Shown here: piece after piece, positions 21,674-33,516 of the stretch
How positions within the stretch are numbered: position 1 is the first letter of the stretch
Layout of the letters: each line of letters starts with the position of its first letter
Origin: Anthoceros angustus
Taxonomy: Eukaryota > Streptophyta > Anthocerotopsida > Anthocerotales > Anthocerotaceae
NCBI GenBank assembly: GCA_010909165.1
Contig: VJWM01000283.1
Coordinates: 1 to 64,000 of the forward strand
DNA length: 64,000 nucleotides
Reading direction: 5' to 3'
The notes under the pieces: generated by a model
Told to the model about the DNA's origin: nothing
The model's database searches: none
Seen by the model: the letters and a program-made list of their open reading frames with translations, nothing else
Made by a program: the position numbers and the translations under genes

Positions 21674-21912
21674 TGTTGTGACATATGTGCCGACTACACT
21701 GGAAGCAGCACTTTGGGGCACGGTTCACATGTGTGGACAATCAATTAAATAATTAAGTTCAGTAAATAGCGGTTAGTCAAGTTTTACCTCGGCGGTTAGA
21801 CTTAGAGTTAGTTATTAGGAACCAGCAGTTATAACTGCAATAATCTATTGTATAAATACCCGTTCATTATCAATGTAGATTATCCTTTTCTCAAAAGCTT
21901 TGGCGCATTTCA
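21674..21912 (+). repeat. Copia-1 5' LTR
   Basis: Begins TGTTGTGACATATG and ends GCATTTCA. A TATAAATACCCG word near 21,850 is a plausible TATA box. It carries the word TTGGGGCACGGTTCA at 21,713-21,727, a variant of a motif shared with other copia LTRs in this window. Confidence 0.92.
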
Positions 21913-21924
21913 TGGTATCAGAGC
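21913..21924 (+). promoter_or_regulatory. Copia-1 primer-binding site
   Basis: TGGTATCAGAGC directly abuts the 5' LTR and is complementary to the 3' end of initiator methionine tRNA, the standard primer of plant copia elements. Confidence 0.92.
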
Positions 21925-22498
21925 AGAGGAGTCGCGCCCCGGTCGGTTTCGTGCACGCGCCTCCCGTCTGGCTCTCCTCAGCCACTCGACATGGCGCACA
22001 CCCGGAGCAACGGCGGCAAGCTTCAACGATCCTGAGCCACCTACCATGCCTCGGCGTCGCACTGAAGCTCGCCCGGCAGGGAACGCCGGCGGAATCACCC
22101 TTGCACCTGACATGCTGGTACGCGATGCGCCACCACGAGCGAATCAGGCTCGCCTGCTGTTGATAACACCTTGATCACTCAGCGACGGCCACCTTCCCGA
22201 GCAAGCAAAACCTTATCAAGAATTCACAGAGTGACAACCTACCTGTACGCCGTAGCAGCACGACTTCCCCAGTGCTTTGCAATCCAGCAATCTCCTCCAA
22301 GGATTACCTTAAGAGCCAGCTAGTACTGATCAAGTCACAGATGGAGGCACTTCTCGTCGCCATCTCCAATCTACCTATACACATGCATAATGAATCAGAA
22401 GCACTCTGAACAGGCGTATGCCTCGCTTCGATCCACTAGGTCAGCATACTACAAACTTGCTTGCTAAAAGACTCACCCGTCTTGTAAATCGCACAGCA

Positions 22499-23010
22499 AT
22501 GGCCACCAGCATTGTCAATACAACCAAACTAGAGTTTCGAGATAGAGACCGCTTCACGGGAAGCGATGACGACATCTGGCAGATGCGCATTATTGCGCTG
22601 CTAGAAGAGCACGACCTCATGGGTATCGTTGATGGTACAGTCCCCTCGCCGACTACCACATCTACCCCACCTGCAACTGCTGACCAGATTGCAGCTTGGT
22701 CCAAGAAGGACAAACGTGCCAGAAGCATCCTCATCTCTGCTATTGACAAAGCATCCGCAACACATGTGAAACTTCCTCCAACTTGTGAGTCGGAAGACTT
22801 TAAAGATACAATGTTCGAGCCCAAAGCAAAGATGTCCCTCGTGTCTGCGACTAGTGAATTCTATTCCTCGAGATATGAAAAGTCGGATCACGGTCCGGTA
22901 ACATGTGAATGTGTTCCGATCCTCAGTGGGAAAAGCCAGCCTCGGGAGAATGCAACCGTCATCTCCGGGTTGCAAAGGCTGTGTTGCACTCTCTAACCTC
23001 CTTGCCACCG
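22499..23010 (+). pseudogene. gag: Copia-1 gag, N-terminal part
   Basis: ATG at 22,499 opens MATSIVNTTKLEFRDRDRFT, then DDIWQMRIIALLEEHDLMGIVDG and an AAWSKKDKRARSILISAID run. This matches the N-terminal half of plant copia Gag (a target-DNA word, WxxxxxxLLxxxxLxxxVDG, then WxxxDxxARxxIxxAI). A shift after about residue 120 destroys the rest, and no clear CCHC knuckle remains between 23,000 and 23,400. A further upstream ATG at 22,418 extends the frame but does not look like gag. The start at 22,499 is preferred because homology begins there. Confidence 0.8.
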
Positions 23011-23499
23011 TGTCACAAGAACATATCTATTAGTGCATAGAACTCGGCAATTATTTGACGTGGGGCAATGCGGTAGAGTGCGATATCCACATACACATTC
23101 ACCGAGGTAGTTGCGGCTCTTCTGGAGGAGGAATCCAGCAGGCCCATGAATCACAGGGCAACCCCATCCAGCACTCATGCGCTATTCACCACCAGAGGAC
23201 GTGGCGCCAGAAGAGGAGGCGCGCGCTGCGGGTAACTCTGGAACACGCATATGCCATTCATTCTCAATCTTGAGGGCAGACAGTAACTCGGGCGGGACCA
23301 AGGGCCCGTGCAATTGGTGCCGTATTCTCGGGCACTACGAGTGAGGTAGAAACTTATGCCTGGCGAACCGTCGCGATTCACCCTGGCAACGAGTCCATTA
23401 CGCGATTGCACGGTGCAAGTCAAGCTGCCACCACTCCTCCTATTGGCTATATGCCTGACACTCACCAGAATAGATGAGAATAGATGGTTCCACGGACTC

Positions 23500-23865
23500 G
23501 GCATGAACGCACATATATCTGTGTAAAGAAGAAGGAAGCTTTCGAATCTTACCACGATTCACTGCCGGATCGTAGACGTCCTCCTTGGAACAACAGGCTT
23601 ATGGCGAGCACCGGCAATGTCTCAATGCAGCTATCAAATGGAGAAAGTCTCCTTATCACAGGAGTCCTGCACGTACCCTGCATGACAAAGAATCTGCTGT
23701 CAGTTTGAAAACTAGCAACTGAGCACAACCTCGTTATCACATTCCAGGGTAACCACTGCCTCATCCACAGTTTTAATGATCCCTCTAAAACCATTCTTGC
23801 ACATCGTCTGCCATACGATGATCTGTACTTATTAAATATCCAATCTATATCCTACAACGCTTAGA
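23500..23865 (+). pseudogene. Copia-1 protease region
   Basis: The frame near 23,600-23,708 reads GNVSMQLSNGESLLITGVLH followed by PCMTKNLLSV. After a stop at 23,706, the next frame continues LATEHNLVITFQGNHCLIHS. These words form the second half of the copia aspartic protease and the link to the pre-integrase domain. The catalytic DSG region just upstream is not recognisable and is probably frame-broken. Confidence 0.7.
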
Positions 23866-24079
23866 GCGGCCTGAAACCAACCACTGGGTCTCCTGTCAAG
23901 TCAGTTCTCTTCTGCGTGCATTCTAAGTGCGTCTGCAAGCCACATGAGCCTGATTACCTCAATTCCTTGTCCAACCTTGCCGTATGCGGAGACCCCCATG
24001 CTCGGCCAAATGATATCCCAAACCTTGATCTTATGAAATGGCCCAAAATTAAATCAGTTACCTTTTAATGATCCCTTAC

Positions 24080-24860
24080 CCACTAGAGCAAAACGCCTGC
24101 TTGAAGTCATCCACTCAGACATCTGTGGCCCCATGAGCACCTCATTTTTCGGTGGTCATTCCTATTTTCTGACTTTCACTTGGATGAATGGAATGAAATC
24201 TTGTCTATATATTTCCTCAAGCACAAGGACGAAGCCCTCGGTGCTTCGAAATTGCGTCGCCTTAGCGAGCGACACCACGATGCCAATCCGGCCACCATCT
24301 GACGGATAATGCCGAAGTATATCAAACAATCCTTTCAAAGCTTCTTGCACATCCAAAAGGGGTATGACTGGCAGCTGACTCACGATTCCTTACACACCGC
24401 ATGTAACCCTTTTGCGAGGCTGAGCAGATCATCATTGGAGATATCTTGTTCGCTGCTTAAGCTATCAGGACTCACAAAAGGATCTTGGGCGGCGTGTCCT
24501 GACCAACTATATCAAAAAAAGCAGTTGACCAAAGGAGATTCCCAACGTTACACCATATGAGTGTTGGAAATGACCGCCGATTCTCATCTTGAATCTTGGC
24601 GGCCAGGCATTGCCCACATTCCGAGATGACTGCGCCAAGAAATGGGGCCGACAAAAGTAAGAGATTCTTTGTTTGTGGTTATTGAAATGATCAAGGCCTA
24701 CCACCTACTTGATCCTTCCACACGTCAGGTAACACTATCACGTAGCGTCCATTTTCATGAAGCAACTTTACTCCACACTTATCTGCAATCGGTGTCCACC
24801 TCTACTCCTCTCCCTGCTTCTAGCCTTCACGGCCATTCCCCTTCTTCCCTTTCTGACCTT
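24080..24860 (+). pseudogene. Copia-1 integrase
   Basis: Scattered frames contain an EVIHSDICGPMSTSFFGGHS-like run near 24,105 (first catalytic Asp), then DEWNEILSIYFLKHKDEAL. EVYQ or YIKQSFQSFLH near 24,310-24,345 marks the second conserved block, and ISCSLLKLSGL near 24,440-24,475 follows the Glu helix. MIKAYHLLDPSTRQVTLSRS at about 24,690-24,750 is the C-terminal strand pair typical of copia integrase. At least four frame changes are needed. The protein would insert the element DNA. Confidence 0.75.
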
Positions 24861-25254
24861 GAGGGGGACACATATAACCCTATAGATTATGAGTTTGATG
24901 ATGTATGGCAGAATGATGGCTGTGCACCACCGGTGTGCTTCCATTGGCTCAAAAAGCACATCCACCAGTCATCCAGCCACAAGCCCTTGTTCGGCCACGA
25001 CTGCACCAACTCGACCACACGCTGCCAAATTGACCACGAGAGAATTAGAACCCCATCTTCCACGGCCGACTTGGCGTCGTGGCACAACCCATACGCTTGA
25101 GCACGCATAGAAGATCCACTCACATCGCCATCCTCCCCGATCAATCTGGAAGGATCCACCATATCAACCCGGAGACTCCATGACAGCCAGAGGCACCACC
25201 GATCCAGCTCCAGCCCCCGAGGACATGTCACAAGAACACACTCATTAGATTCAC

Positions 25255-26320
25255 GTAGCCCTACATCAAGCAATGTCAGCAATTGAGATGCAGTACGTAC
25301 CGAAGTCAATTGAGGAAGCTTTCAAAACTCCTGAATGGACTGCAGCAGCTAAGTCCGAGTATGATTCATTGATCGCCAACAAGACATGGATACTTACGGA
25401 TTTACCACCAGGCCGTAAGCCCATATCTTGCAAGTGGACATTCAGAAGAAAGCTGAATCCAGACGGCACTGATATCGAACTGGTAAGGCTAGTATGAGAG
25501 CTTCGATCAAGTCAGCTTCAACTATGAAGAGAACCGACTTTACAGCCTTGTTGTCAAATCAACATCCATCAGGATACTTTTGGCTACTGACCCAACACCC
25601 TTTGGACATCCATCAAGTCGGCGTTAAGCGCTTACGTACGGTACACTCAACGAGGACATCTACATGCTCCAACCCCCTGGCTACATCAAGGACAGCAAAA
25701 AGGTATGTAGCTTATGTAGTCCCTTTACGGACTGAAGCAGTCTGCCCAGGTATGGAATGAAACCGTAGATCTATTGCTAAAGAAATCTGGCTTCTCACCT
25801 CTAACTGCAAACCCCAGTGTCTACCTTCTCAGACAGAAGGAACACTTTGTCATTATCACTCTGTATGTAGATGATAACTTCATCTTCGGCAGCTGTCCTC
25901 AGATCATCCAACACGTTAAGGATCTACTAGCCAAGGAGTATGAGATTGTAGACATAGGTCCTCTCAAGTATGCCTTAGGCGTCCAGTTCGAAAGGAACCC
26001 TGCAGACCACTCCTTCTTCATCCACCAGCAGCACTACGTAGACCAACTGTTAGACAGGTTTAATCTCAAGGACGCCAGACCTGTCACCACACCCATAGCT
26101 GCAGATGAGAAAGTGTCAGCTGAGGACAGTCCAGCAACACCAGAAGAAACTAAAGAGATGGACTCCATACCTTATAACCAAGCTGTAGGTAGCCTTCTGT
26201 ACCTAGCCATATGGACATGTCCAGACATCTCTCAAGCCATAAACATAGCATCTAGATACCTCTCCAGCCACAGTGGCCGCCCACAAGACATGTGGCCAAT
26301 AGATACTCGAGATATGTAAA
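25255..26320 (+). pseudogene. Copia-1 reverse transcriptase
   Basis: 25,273-25,497 reads PKSIEEAFKTPEWTAAAKSE, then LIANKTWILTDLPPGRKPIS and CKWTFRRKLNPDG, the standard start of copia RT. 25,774-26,319 holds FVIITLYVDDNFIFG with the YVDD active site, then DIGPLKYALGVQF and VGSLLYLAIWTCPDIS. The segment 25,500-25,770, which should hold the first catalytic Asp, is frame-shifted. The enzyme copies the element RNA into DNA. Confidence 0.88.
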
Positions 26321-26329
26321 AGGGACCAG

Positions 26330-26860
26330 ATCCCTCGGACTCTACAAATCGTCAGGATGGGCGGCCAGTTAGTACTCATATGCTTTGAGGGCCTTGTTTG
26401 GCGGGGAGACCTTAGCGCTTGAAGTCGGCGGCTACCTCTTGCACCATGATCAACGGTTCAACAGTCTCTTGGGCATGTAAGAAGATGCCAACTGTGTGCC
26501 TCTCATCAACCGAAGTGGAGTACGCAGCAACCTCGCTGGCGGCCAAGGAGATACTCACAGATACGCGGTTCTTGCATCAGCAACAACGATCCAGCAGAGC
26601 TCGAGTCGAGCAGTCCACCATCGCCATGACCCTCAACCCAGTCCTTCACGCCAGGACCAAGCACGTCGAGATACAACACCACTTCATCCGTGATAAGTGG
26701 AAGCAAGTCACCGGCTATATCGTCACACGAAGACAACAGGCGGACACGCTCACGAAGGGCCCGGCAAGGAACCACCGAGCGGCATGTACAGATAGGGGTT
26801 GGCGAGAAGCTTATCATGGAGGGGGAGCTCATCTTCCTGCTCTAGGGAAAGCGCATTGAA
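26330..26860 (+). pseudogene. Copia-1 RNase H
   Basis: The frame 26,419-26,859 contains INGSTVSWACKKMPTVCLSS followed by TEVEYAATSLAAKEI (conserved Glu). TKHVEIQHHFIRDKW and QQADTLTKGPAR follow, the usual end of copia RNase H (HIxxxxHFIRE ... xDxxTK). The first Asp block (CDADWA-like) is lost in the shifted stretch before 26,400. Beyond 26,860 lies a short untranslated region leading to the purine tract. Confidence 0.85.
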
Positions 26861-27208
26861 GACATTGAGTGATTTCCAGTGCGGGCTGCGGAGCTCACAT
26901 TTGCTACCTCAAGACACGACGTCATCTTCGCCCACCGGAAGAGGTTGCATCACCGCTATTCTGAATTGTTCCATGCTAAGCAAGGCATTTTGGTGAGCCC
27001 CGCCTCAAATATCATATTCAGTTTTCTATTTCTGCGCTTTGGGTACTTGACCCGGCGAGCTCCGTCACTTTGTCACTGATGGCACTGACAACGTGAGACC
27101 CAAGCTGAAGAAGCCACCATATCACCGACAGGATGCAAGACAAGTTCGAGACACGCATAGGAGATCGAAGCCATCTTCGACATCGCTCAGTCTCGGTGCT
27201 CCCAGTTT

Positions 27209-27222
27209 GCAGTGAGGGGGAG
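27209..27222 (+). promoter_or_regulatory. Copia-1 polypurine tract
   Basis: GCAGTGAGGGGGAG immediately upstream of the 3' LTR, the position and composition expected for the plus-strand primer. Confidence 0.8.
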
Positions 27223-27458
27223 TGTTGTGACATATGCGCCAACTACACAGGAAGCAGCACTTTAGGGCACGGTTCACATGTGTGGACAATCGATTAAATA
27301 ATTAAGTTCAGTAAATAGCGGTTAGCCAAGTTTTACCTCCGCGGTTAGACTCAGAGTTAGTTATTAGGAACCAGCAGTTATAACTGCAATAAACTATTGT
27401 ATAAATACCCGTTCATTATCAATGTAGGTTATCCTTTTCTCAAAAGCTTTGGATTTCA
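27223..27458 (+). repeat. Copia-1 3' LTR
   Basis: Begins TGTTGTGACATATGC and ends GGATTTCA; nearly identical to 21,674-21,912. It is followed by the right TSD copy TAAAG (27,459-27,463). It carries TTAGGGCACGGTTCA at 27,262-27,276. Confidence 0.92.
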
Positions 27459-27463
27459 TAAAG

Positions 27464-27660
27464 ATAACTTGGGGGTTATGAATGGTAACTACCAATATAC
27501 TTTGCCCTGGGATGTGCACCACGTGGCACCTTTTCCACCGTTGATTGGAGTTTCCCAATTCCTCTTATACTAAGATACTATTTTCCCCTAGTTTCCTAAC
27601 GGCCCAATCTAGCTTTTAATTTCCTATTCTGACCCATTTATCTAGTCCACTAAAGTCTAC
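27464..27660. other. Flank between Copia-1 and the next copia fragment
   Basis: No frame of note. AT-rich, with runs such as CCTAGTTTCC and TTTAATTTCC. May be the continuation of the gypsy integrase host sequence. Confidence 0.35.
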
Positions 27661-28235
27661 AATAGCTGCAGATGAACCAGAACCCAGAGAAGCCCCTCCT
27701 CTACATCTTTCAACAAGGCTTCATCGTCCCATAGAAGAGTGGAAACCGGATTATGTCGTAGGTATGGTCACTGCTGCTCCCCTTTCTCAAGATTTTGTCC
27801 TCAATACTGCTGCTTCTTTAGATGAACTTGCTACCTATAAGGAAGCACTAGAAGGCCCTGAGGCATAGCAATGGAAAAAGGCCATAGAGTCTGAATACTC
27901 CTCTCTTATTCAAAACAAGACATGGAAGGAAGTTGACCTACCTCCTGATCGCAAGCCTGCTACTTGCAAATGGGTGTTCAAAAAAAAATTAAACACAGAT
28001 GGCAGTGTGGGGAGGTATAAAGCCATATTAGTAGCCAAGGGGTATAGTCAAGTCCCTGGTCTAGATTACAACGAGACTTTCGCCCCTGTTGTGAAATCAA
28101 CCACTGTAAGAATACTCCTTGCAATTGCTGCCCACTTCAACTTGATAGTCCACCAGCTAGATGTCAAAATTGCCTTCTTGCATGGCCTTCTAGAGGAAGA
28201 CATATATATGAGTCAGCCAGAAGGCTACATAAAAA
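27661..28235 (+). pseudogene. Outer copia: start of reverse transcriptase (5' half)
   Basis: The frame from about 27,661 reads LDELATYKEALEGPEA, a stop, [20 protein letters not shown] and [20 protein letters not shown]. Then come [20 protein letters not shown] and [20 protein letters not shown], where the first catalytic Asp lies in LDVK. It ends at the word GYIK exactly at the Copia-2 insertion point. The second half resumes in frame at 38,876. It is 5' truncated: no gag, protease or integrase of this element precedes it. One internal stop (27,867) and otherwise a clean frame make it better preserved than its neighbours. Confidence 0.9.
28231..28235. repeat. Target-site duplication AAAAA, left copy (Copia-2)
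   Basis: AAAAA before the TG of the first Copia-2 LTR; AAAAA(A) follows the last LTR at 38,871. Removing one copy and everything between them restores the outer copia frame from GYIK to NPDKVLKLLK. Confidence 0.85.
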
Positions 28236-28424
28236 TGTTAAAATGATAGCATTAGCCCTTAGGGCACGCTTCATTATTTAAGTCATTAGAGCTCAAGCGC
28301 CACCTTGAATGGTCACCATTCAAAAGCGTTCACAACACCGCTTGGGCAATGGCCAAGCCTACATTCGAACATTCTCTGTACTCTTATGCAATCTAATGTA
28401 AGATCCACGCATCAGTTCTTCACA
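28236..28424 (+). repeat. Copia-2 LTR 1
   Basis: Begins TGTTAAAATGATAGCATTAG and ends CATCAGTTCTTCACA. It contains TTAGGGCACGCTTCA at 28,259-28,273. Followed directly by the primer site. Confidence 0.92.
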
Positions 28425-28440
28425 TGGTATCGAGTGGGCG
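28425..28440 (+). promoter_or_regulatory. Copia-2 primer-binding site, body 1
   Basis: TGGTATCGAGTGGGCG abuts LTR 1. It matches the initiator-tRNA-Met primer site TGGTATCAGAG with one base missing (TATC-GAG). The same variant occurs at 33,707, so it is a family feature and not a local error. Confidence 0.8.
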
Positions 28441-29002
28441 CCCGCCTGCTCTACCTATCCAACCCCATGACATCCATATGCGTCTCCTCATGCACGGAGC
28501 CATAAGGCAGCGCCTCGAAGAAGAGCAAGGCTCAAGCGAACATTTAGAAAATGTCGGATCACTTAGAGAGCAAAGGAATCTTAAAGCGGAGAAAACTTGT
28601 GGCATTACGGTGGGCGTTACTGCGGTGTCCTGCTAATTGGGGAAGAAATTCTCTTAAGAGGTCACATTGACCAACAATGCGATTGGTCTTATCTGCAAGT
28701 TGAATTTTGTTTCACCAACCATGAAGAAAGCAGTTCACTACAACCACGGGCGTAATTGCCCCAATTTCCCATGAAGCAAACAGCAAGTCACATCTTGCCT
28801 AGGAAACCTAAGCCGCCAACATGGCCTCTACCAACTTCCATCCGCAAAGACATAGAAGACACCCACAATTAATTGAAAATTGATGAGGACCAACCATGCC
28901 CACATAAAATCTCCCCAACGCAGGCGAGTCCTTATTACTATGCAAATAGAAATATCTACCCTACTCAAACACGGTTTGAGTCTAGAAACCGACACACACA
29001 AG

Positions 29003-29790
29003 ATGTCAACCTCTCACCTCTCCTTGTCCAAGGAGGACAAGTTCGATGGCTGCAACACAATTTCCATACGGAAATTCGGGATGACCAACATCCTCAAAGA
29101 GCGCAAGCCTGGGCTACGTCGGCGGTAGGCAACCCCCACCCCATACCTTTCCCCGCAGCAGGAACCCACCAAGACAAAGACGACTGGGAGGACCACAACC
29201 AACAAGCTAAAAATGTTCTCATGCAAAGCATGAAGCAAGGCACCGTCCAGCAGCTCGAGGGGACAGCCATAGCGGCCGCAGCCTGGACACAGCTGCATGA
29301 AATCTATGACGCCCACGACATTATGCATACAATACACACCATCAAGAGCTACCTCAGCCTCCGCATGGCAGAGGGTGACCATGTGGACCACCATGCAATG
29401 GTGTTTCGAGCCGCGGTGAAGTTCCGTGCCCTTGGCTTCAACATCCCGAGGAGCTCCTAGCGGCAGTGCTATCAACACTCTAATCGTGGGTCATCGTGCA
29501 AAGCTTACGGCATTCAACCTCTAATCAACAAGGTACTCGGTATGCTTACGGAGGAAGGCCGCAGAAGGTCTTCGCTCACGGAGAACCCTCCTCCCCAGCC
29601 GCCTTCTTCACGGAAGAGGGAGGCAACGAGGTCGCGGACGAGGCAATTTTGGGGAACAAACGCGGCACCCCTAGAGGACGGGCTCCTTTCCCAGCCGTGG
29701 CGAGGTACATACAACCCTTCATGGAAGCCCTCTGCTCGCAAAATCCGACACACATACGAGGAATGCCGAAAGATTAGGCTCTTCTAACAA
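29003..29790 (+). pseudogene. gag: Copia-2 body 1: gag
   Basis: ATG at 29,003 opens MSTSHLSLSKEDKFDG, then ISIRKFGMTNILKERK. A shifted frame continues DHNQQAKNVLMQSMKQGTVQ, LHEIYDAHDIMHTIHTIKSY and LSLRMAEGDHVDHHAMVFRA, the helical copia Gag pattern. NKVLGMLTEEG-like and HTYEECRK words follow; the latter is the end of a CCHC knuckle whose first cysteines are lost. At least four shifts. Preceded by about 560 bp of leader (28,441-29,002) without a clear gene. Confidence 0.82.
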
Positions 29791-29799
29791 CTACAATCA

Positions 29800-31110
29800 A
29801 CATTCAGACGGTGGCCTTAACCATGCGGCGACACTCCAAGGCTTTCTTTACTCACGTTAGCCATGAAACACCACCTCACTAGCACACCCTCGCTCTTGTA
29901 GCTTCACTTTTCAACAAGGGAACATGCAGTACATAGATTAAGCTTCGCACATGACTCCCACAAGGAATACTTCACAAGCCTCAACCCTACAAGACAATCC
30001 AACTTTGTTAGCCTTGGTGACAACTCCAAACACCACATAATAGGGTCGGATCTCAGACCTAAGCGTCCAACCTAATTCAACCATGCAAATTTCGACGTCC
30101 TCTTACGGACTCACCAAAATCTCTTTTCCGTGCGTAAGGTTGATCAGCCGATGCTACGTTTGTTTTGGAGATGGCCATGCGTCATAGAAACCCACAAGGC
30201 GATCCGATTGCCACAGGCGACCTTAAGAACGATGATTTGTACCACCTACGGGTTAGCCACCTCTTCACTCTCTGTGGCACAGACAAAATCGACCTTTCTG
30301 CACGCCCGGCTTGGGCACATGAACGTCAGAATGCGGGATATGATTAAAACACAAGCTCTCATGGTATTCCTCTTACCAATATCGAGGACTTGATGTCTGC
30401 GACATGCTCCCTCGGCAAGAGTCACCGGCCTTCCCTAAGGCATCCTACACACGAGCTACCAAGCGGCAGTTAGTGCATTCACTATGCGGGCCTTTCAAAC
30501 GATCCCTATTTGGATATACATATTTCATCTTTGTGTCGGCGACTTCACTCGATTCACGTTATACATCCTCAAGAACAAGGCCCAAGCATTCCCATGCTTT
30601 AAAGAGTACAAGATATGGTCGGAGAAGCAACGGGTGACACCTTACTCGCCTCGGATCGACGGCGGTGGTGAATCTTGCTCCACCCAATTTTCCACCTTAC
30701 GCAAGGAACACATTCATCGGCAGATTACCACTCCACACACCTCTCAGCAGAATGGGGTCGCAGAACGGATGAACCGAACTATACAAAATTGCGGGCTAGC
30801 CATGCTTTTTCATGCAGCTCCGAAATCCCTCGCGGGCGATCGATCATCTACATTGGTAATCGCACAATTACCTCGTCCCTCTCACAAGGCACTCCATATG
30901 CAGCTTGGACAGGCAATAAGCCGGATTTATCCTCCTTGCGGGTCTTGGTGCTCCGTGTATGCTCATGTTCCCAAGGTTATCGTGGACAAAACTCGACAAC
31001 AAGGCACAAAAGCTTACATTTTATCGGCTTCACCAACGGATCAAAGGATACAAGCTAATCCACCCTCAAACGCACAAGGTGACCCATTCTCGCGACGTCA
31101 CATTTCTTGA
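29800..31110 (+). pseudogene. Copia-2 body 1: protease remnant and integrase
   Basis: 29,860-30,180 holds protease words (HKEYFTSLNPT, VSLGDNSKHHIIG, NLFSVRKVDQP) in several frames; the catalytic Asp region is damaged. The pre-integrase segment has ARLGHMNVRMRDMIK near 30,300. The integrase core reads GPFKRSLFGYTYFI, YILKNKAQAFPCFKEYKIWS and TTPHTSQQNGVAERMNRTIQ (Glu of the DDE triad). A C-terminal strand region near 31,000 ends in RIKGYKLIHPQTHKVTHSRD. The integrase is one of the better-preserved parts. Confidence 0.85.
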
Positions 31111-31955
31111 GGATATGCAGCCACAGCAGCCACATCCAGTGGGAGTTTCTTCACAATCTGTAGACAGCGATGACGACAATGGTTCCGTGGACTTCTCTGC
31201 CCCTGGCCACTTTCCAGCACAACCGCCAAACCCGGCCCACCTCAGCCCTCCACTCAGCCCGTGCCACCAGCCACGCCGGCCCCTACGCACGGCCCCTTAT
31301 CACAGCCCGCTCAGGACACACCACAACCCATCACATTCGGAGATTTCGACACCGCTGATCTTGGCGCCCCTCACTGCCTGGCGCCTCAAGCCCAGCGCGC
31401 CATGGCTCTCGGGCGAAGGCGGTAGCTCGCAGACCGCCCGATCGGAGGCGATGACCTCCATTATAGCAGCCCCCAGTGCACCGACACCCTCAATCCGACA
31501 ATTTTCCGATCCACGGCGGAGCTCGGTGGCGAGCACCCGCCACAATCAGGCGGGCGCACCTGTCCCGCGCGCGAGCCCGCAGACTCGGTCTTCCTCACCG
31601 GCATCCCCATGGCACACCAAACCGGGCGCTCGGCAATTAGGGCGCCCGGATCACTTGACGCGCTGTGAGGGGCACCTCTCGGACTTGGGACCGAGATCGA
31701 CCTCACCTTATAACACAAGCTCACCCTTGGCCCTTTTCGACCTGGAGGCATCCCAGAGGCAAGTATATGACATGATACTCAAACGACAACAATATTTCGA
31801 TCCTCATTTTGAGAGCATACATGAGGTTATTCCACACCGACTGATACCACCCAGCCTAGGCGAGGCAATCCCAGTTCAACGCGAGTCGATAGATATTCTC
31901 CTACTAATCGGGATCCTAAGAGCAATAGCATATTGTCTTAATGCAGCTGTAGACC
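31111..31955 (+). pseudogene. Copia-2 body 1: proline-rich spacer between integrase and RT
   Basis: One long frame (30,959-32,104) covers this stretch and is rich in P, S, H and R (for example PPLSPCHQPRRPLRTAPYHS). Such low-complexity linkers are normal between copia integrase and RT. The corresponding stretch in body 2 (36,340-37,000) is about 200 bp shorter and shows the largest indel differences between bodies. Confidence 0.7.
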
Positions 31956-33440
31956 AATTTGTCCCTGCTAGCTATCAGGAAGCAATAACCTGCCCACAGA
32001 AGGAACATTGGAAGCAAGCAATCAGGTCAGAACTAGAATCCCTAGAAGCCAATAAAACTTGGACTCTAACTCTTCTACCTAAGGATAAAATTGGTAGGAA
32101 GTAAGTGGACATTTAAATTAAATTAAATCTTGAAGGTAGTATAGAAAGATATAAAGCTAGGTAGCTAAGGGATATTCACACAAAAATATGGTTTTGACTA
32201 TGAAACCTTTAGTCCCTGATCAAAATAACTTCACTTAGAATCCTCTTAGCTTTGGCATCTCATCACAACTATGAACTAATGCAACTTGATATTAAGACCT
32301 TTTCTATATGGCGACCTTGATCACATTATTTATATGGAGATTAGGAAGGATACATGTTCGTGATAAGAGAAAGCATAATGCTTGCTTATTATTGAAATCC
32401 TTATACTGGACTTAAGCAAAGCGCCATGAATGGTATCACAAGTTAGATGTCACCTTAAGGAGCTAGAGTTCACTAAGCTAAACTCGGATAGCAACATTTA
32501 TATCAAGAGACTAGGTAATGAATTCATTGTCTTAGGAGTATGTAGATGACATAGTTCTTATGTCTAATACTAAGGCTATTTTAGAAAATACCAGATCTAT
32601 GCTAGCTAAGCGTTTCTCTATGACAACTTGTAGAGAACTTTCTTTCTGTTTAGGCATACGAGATAGAAACGCTAGAAGCATCCTTATTCACCAGTCCAAA
32701 TACATCCAAGAGATTCTAACCAAGTTTAAGATGTTAGACGCTAAACCCATCTCTACACCCATGGAAATGAATCTTAAGCTTAGCAGGGAAGCAGACCAAC
32801 AGGATGATACCTCCAATACTACTCCTCCTCCTTATTCCTCGGTAGTCTTATGTATCTTATGGTTTGCACCGGACTGGATCTATCCTATTCGAGCCTCAAG
32901 CTCATTGGAAGGCGGTTAAGAGGATACTCGGATACTTAAGAGCAACCCCGGACCTAGGGCTGCTCTACCAATCACATATCAAACAAGGAGAGCCTTTACA
33001 ACTAGAAGGCTTTAGCGACGCCGGGGGCACGTCAGCGATAGGAAGAGCACAAGCAGCTATGTATACCTACTCGGAGGCACGCAACAATTTGGAGCAGCAA
33101 GAGGCAACAGTGGTGTCGGCTCAACAAAGGCTGAGTATTGCTCTTTAACACATGCTTGTAAAGATGGACTTTGGCAACTTCTACAACTTTCGGAGTTAGG
33201 CGAAATGCAAAGGATCCCTGTGCCTCTCTATTGCGATAACCAGTGCTATTGCACTCACGTATAATCCAAAGTTCCGCACGGACGAAGCACATAGAGGTGC
33301 AATTTCACTTCATAAGGCAAGTAGTTGATGAAGGCAAGTTTATAGTTGTTTATTGCCCGACGAGCGGATGACGGACTTACGCACTCATCGATCAAGCATC
33401 AAGAACACGTGAAGAATATGGGACTAAGAAGAGTCTCGGT
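31956..33440 (+). pseudogene. Copia-2 body 1: reverse transcriptase and RNase H
   Basis: RT begins SYQEAITCPQKEHWKQAIRS and ELESLEANKTWTLTLLPKDK. The middle part is frame-shifted near 32,100-32,400. The active site YVDD is at 32,539-32,550, out of frame with the codons before it. It continues CRELSFCLGIRDRNARSI and FKMLDAKPISTPMEMNLKLS. RNase H words include LGYLRATPDLGLLYQSH and EGFSDAG (first Asp) near 33,010, and the end region lies near 33,290-33,400. Neither enzyme can be made from this frame. Confidence 0.85.
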
Positions 33441-33468
33441 TACACACAAAGCTTAGCAAAGTTTGCAC

Positions 33469-33489
33469 ATATATATATATATATATATA
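33469..33489. repeat. (AT)n microsatellite, Copia-2 body 1
   Basis: About ten AT units in the 3' untranslated part of body 1; the same tract occurs in body 2 at 38,631-38,649. Confidence 0.9.
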
Positions 33490-33516
33490 GCCTAAGGACT
33501 ACATGCTAAGTGGGAG

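Larger units (their letters stand above)
21674..27458 (+). mobile_element. Copia-1, complete Ty1/copia element with TSD
   Basis: 5,785 bp, with a 239-bp 5' LTR, a primer site TGGTATCAGAGC, gag, protease, integrase, reverse transcriptase and RNase H in copia order, a purine tract, and a 236-bp 3' LTR, flanked by TAAAG duplications. The LTRs are very similar, with a handful of differences, which suggests a fairly recent insertion. The internal coding region is broken in many places. It interrupts a gypsy integrase fragment. Confidence 0.92.
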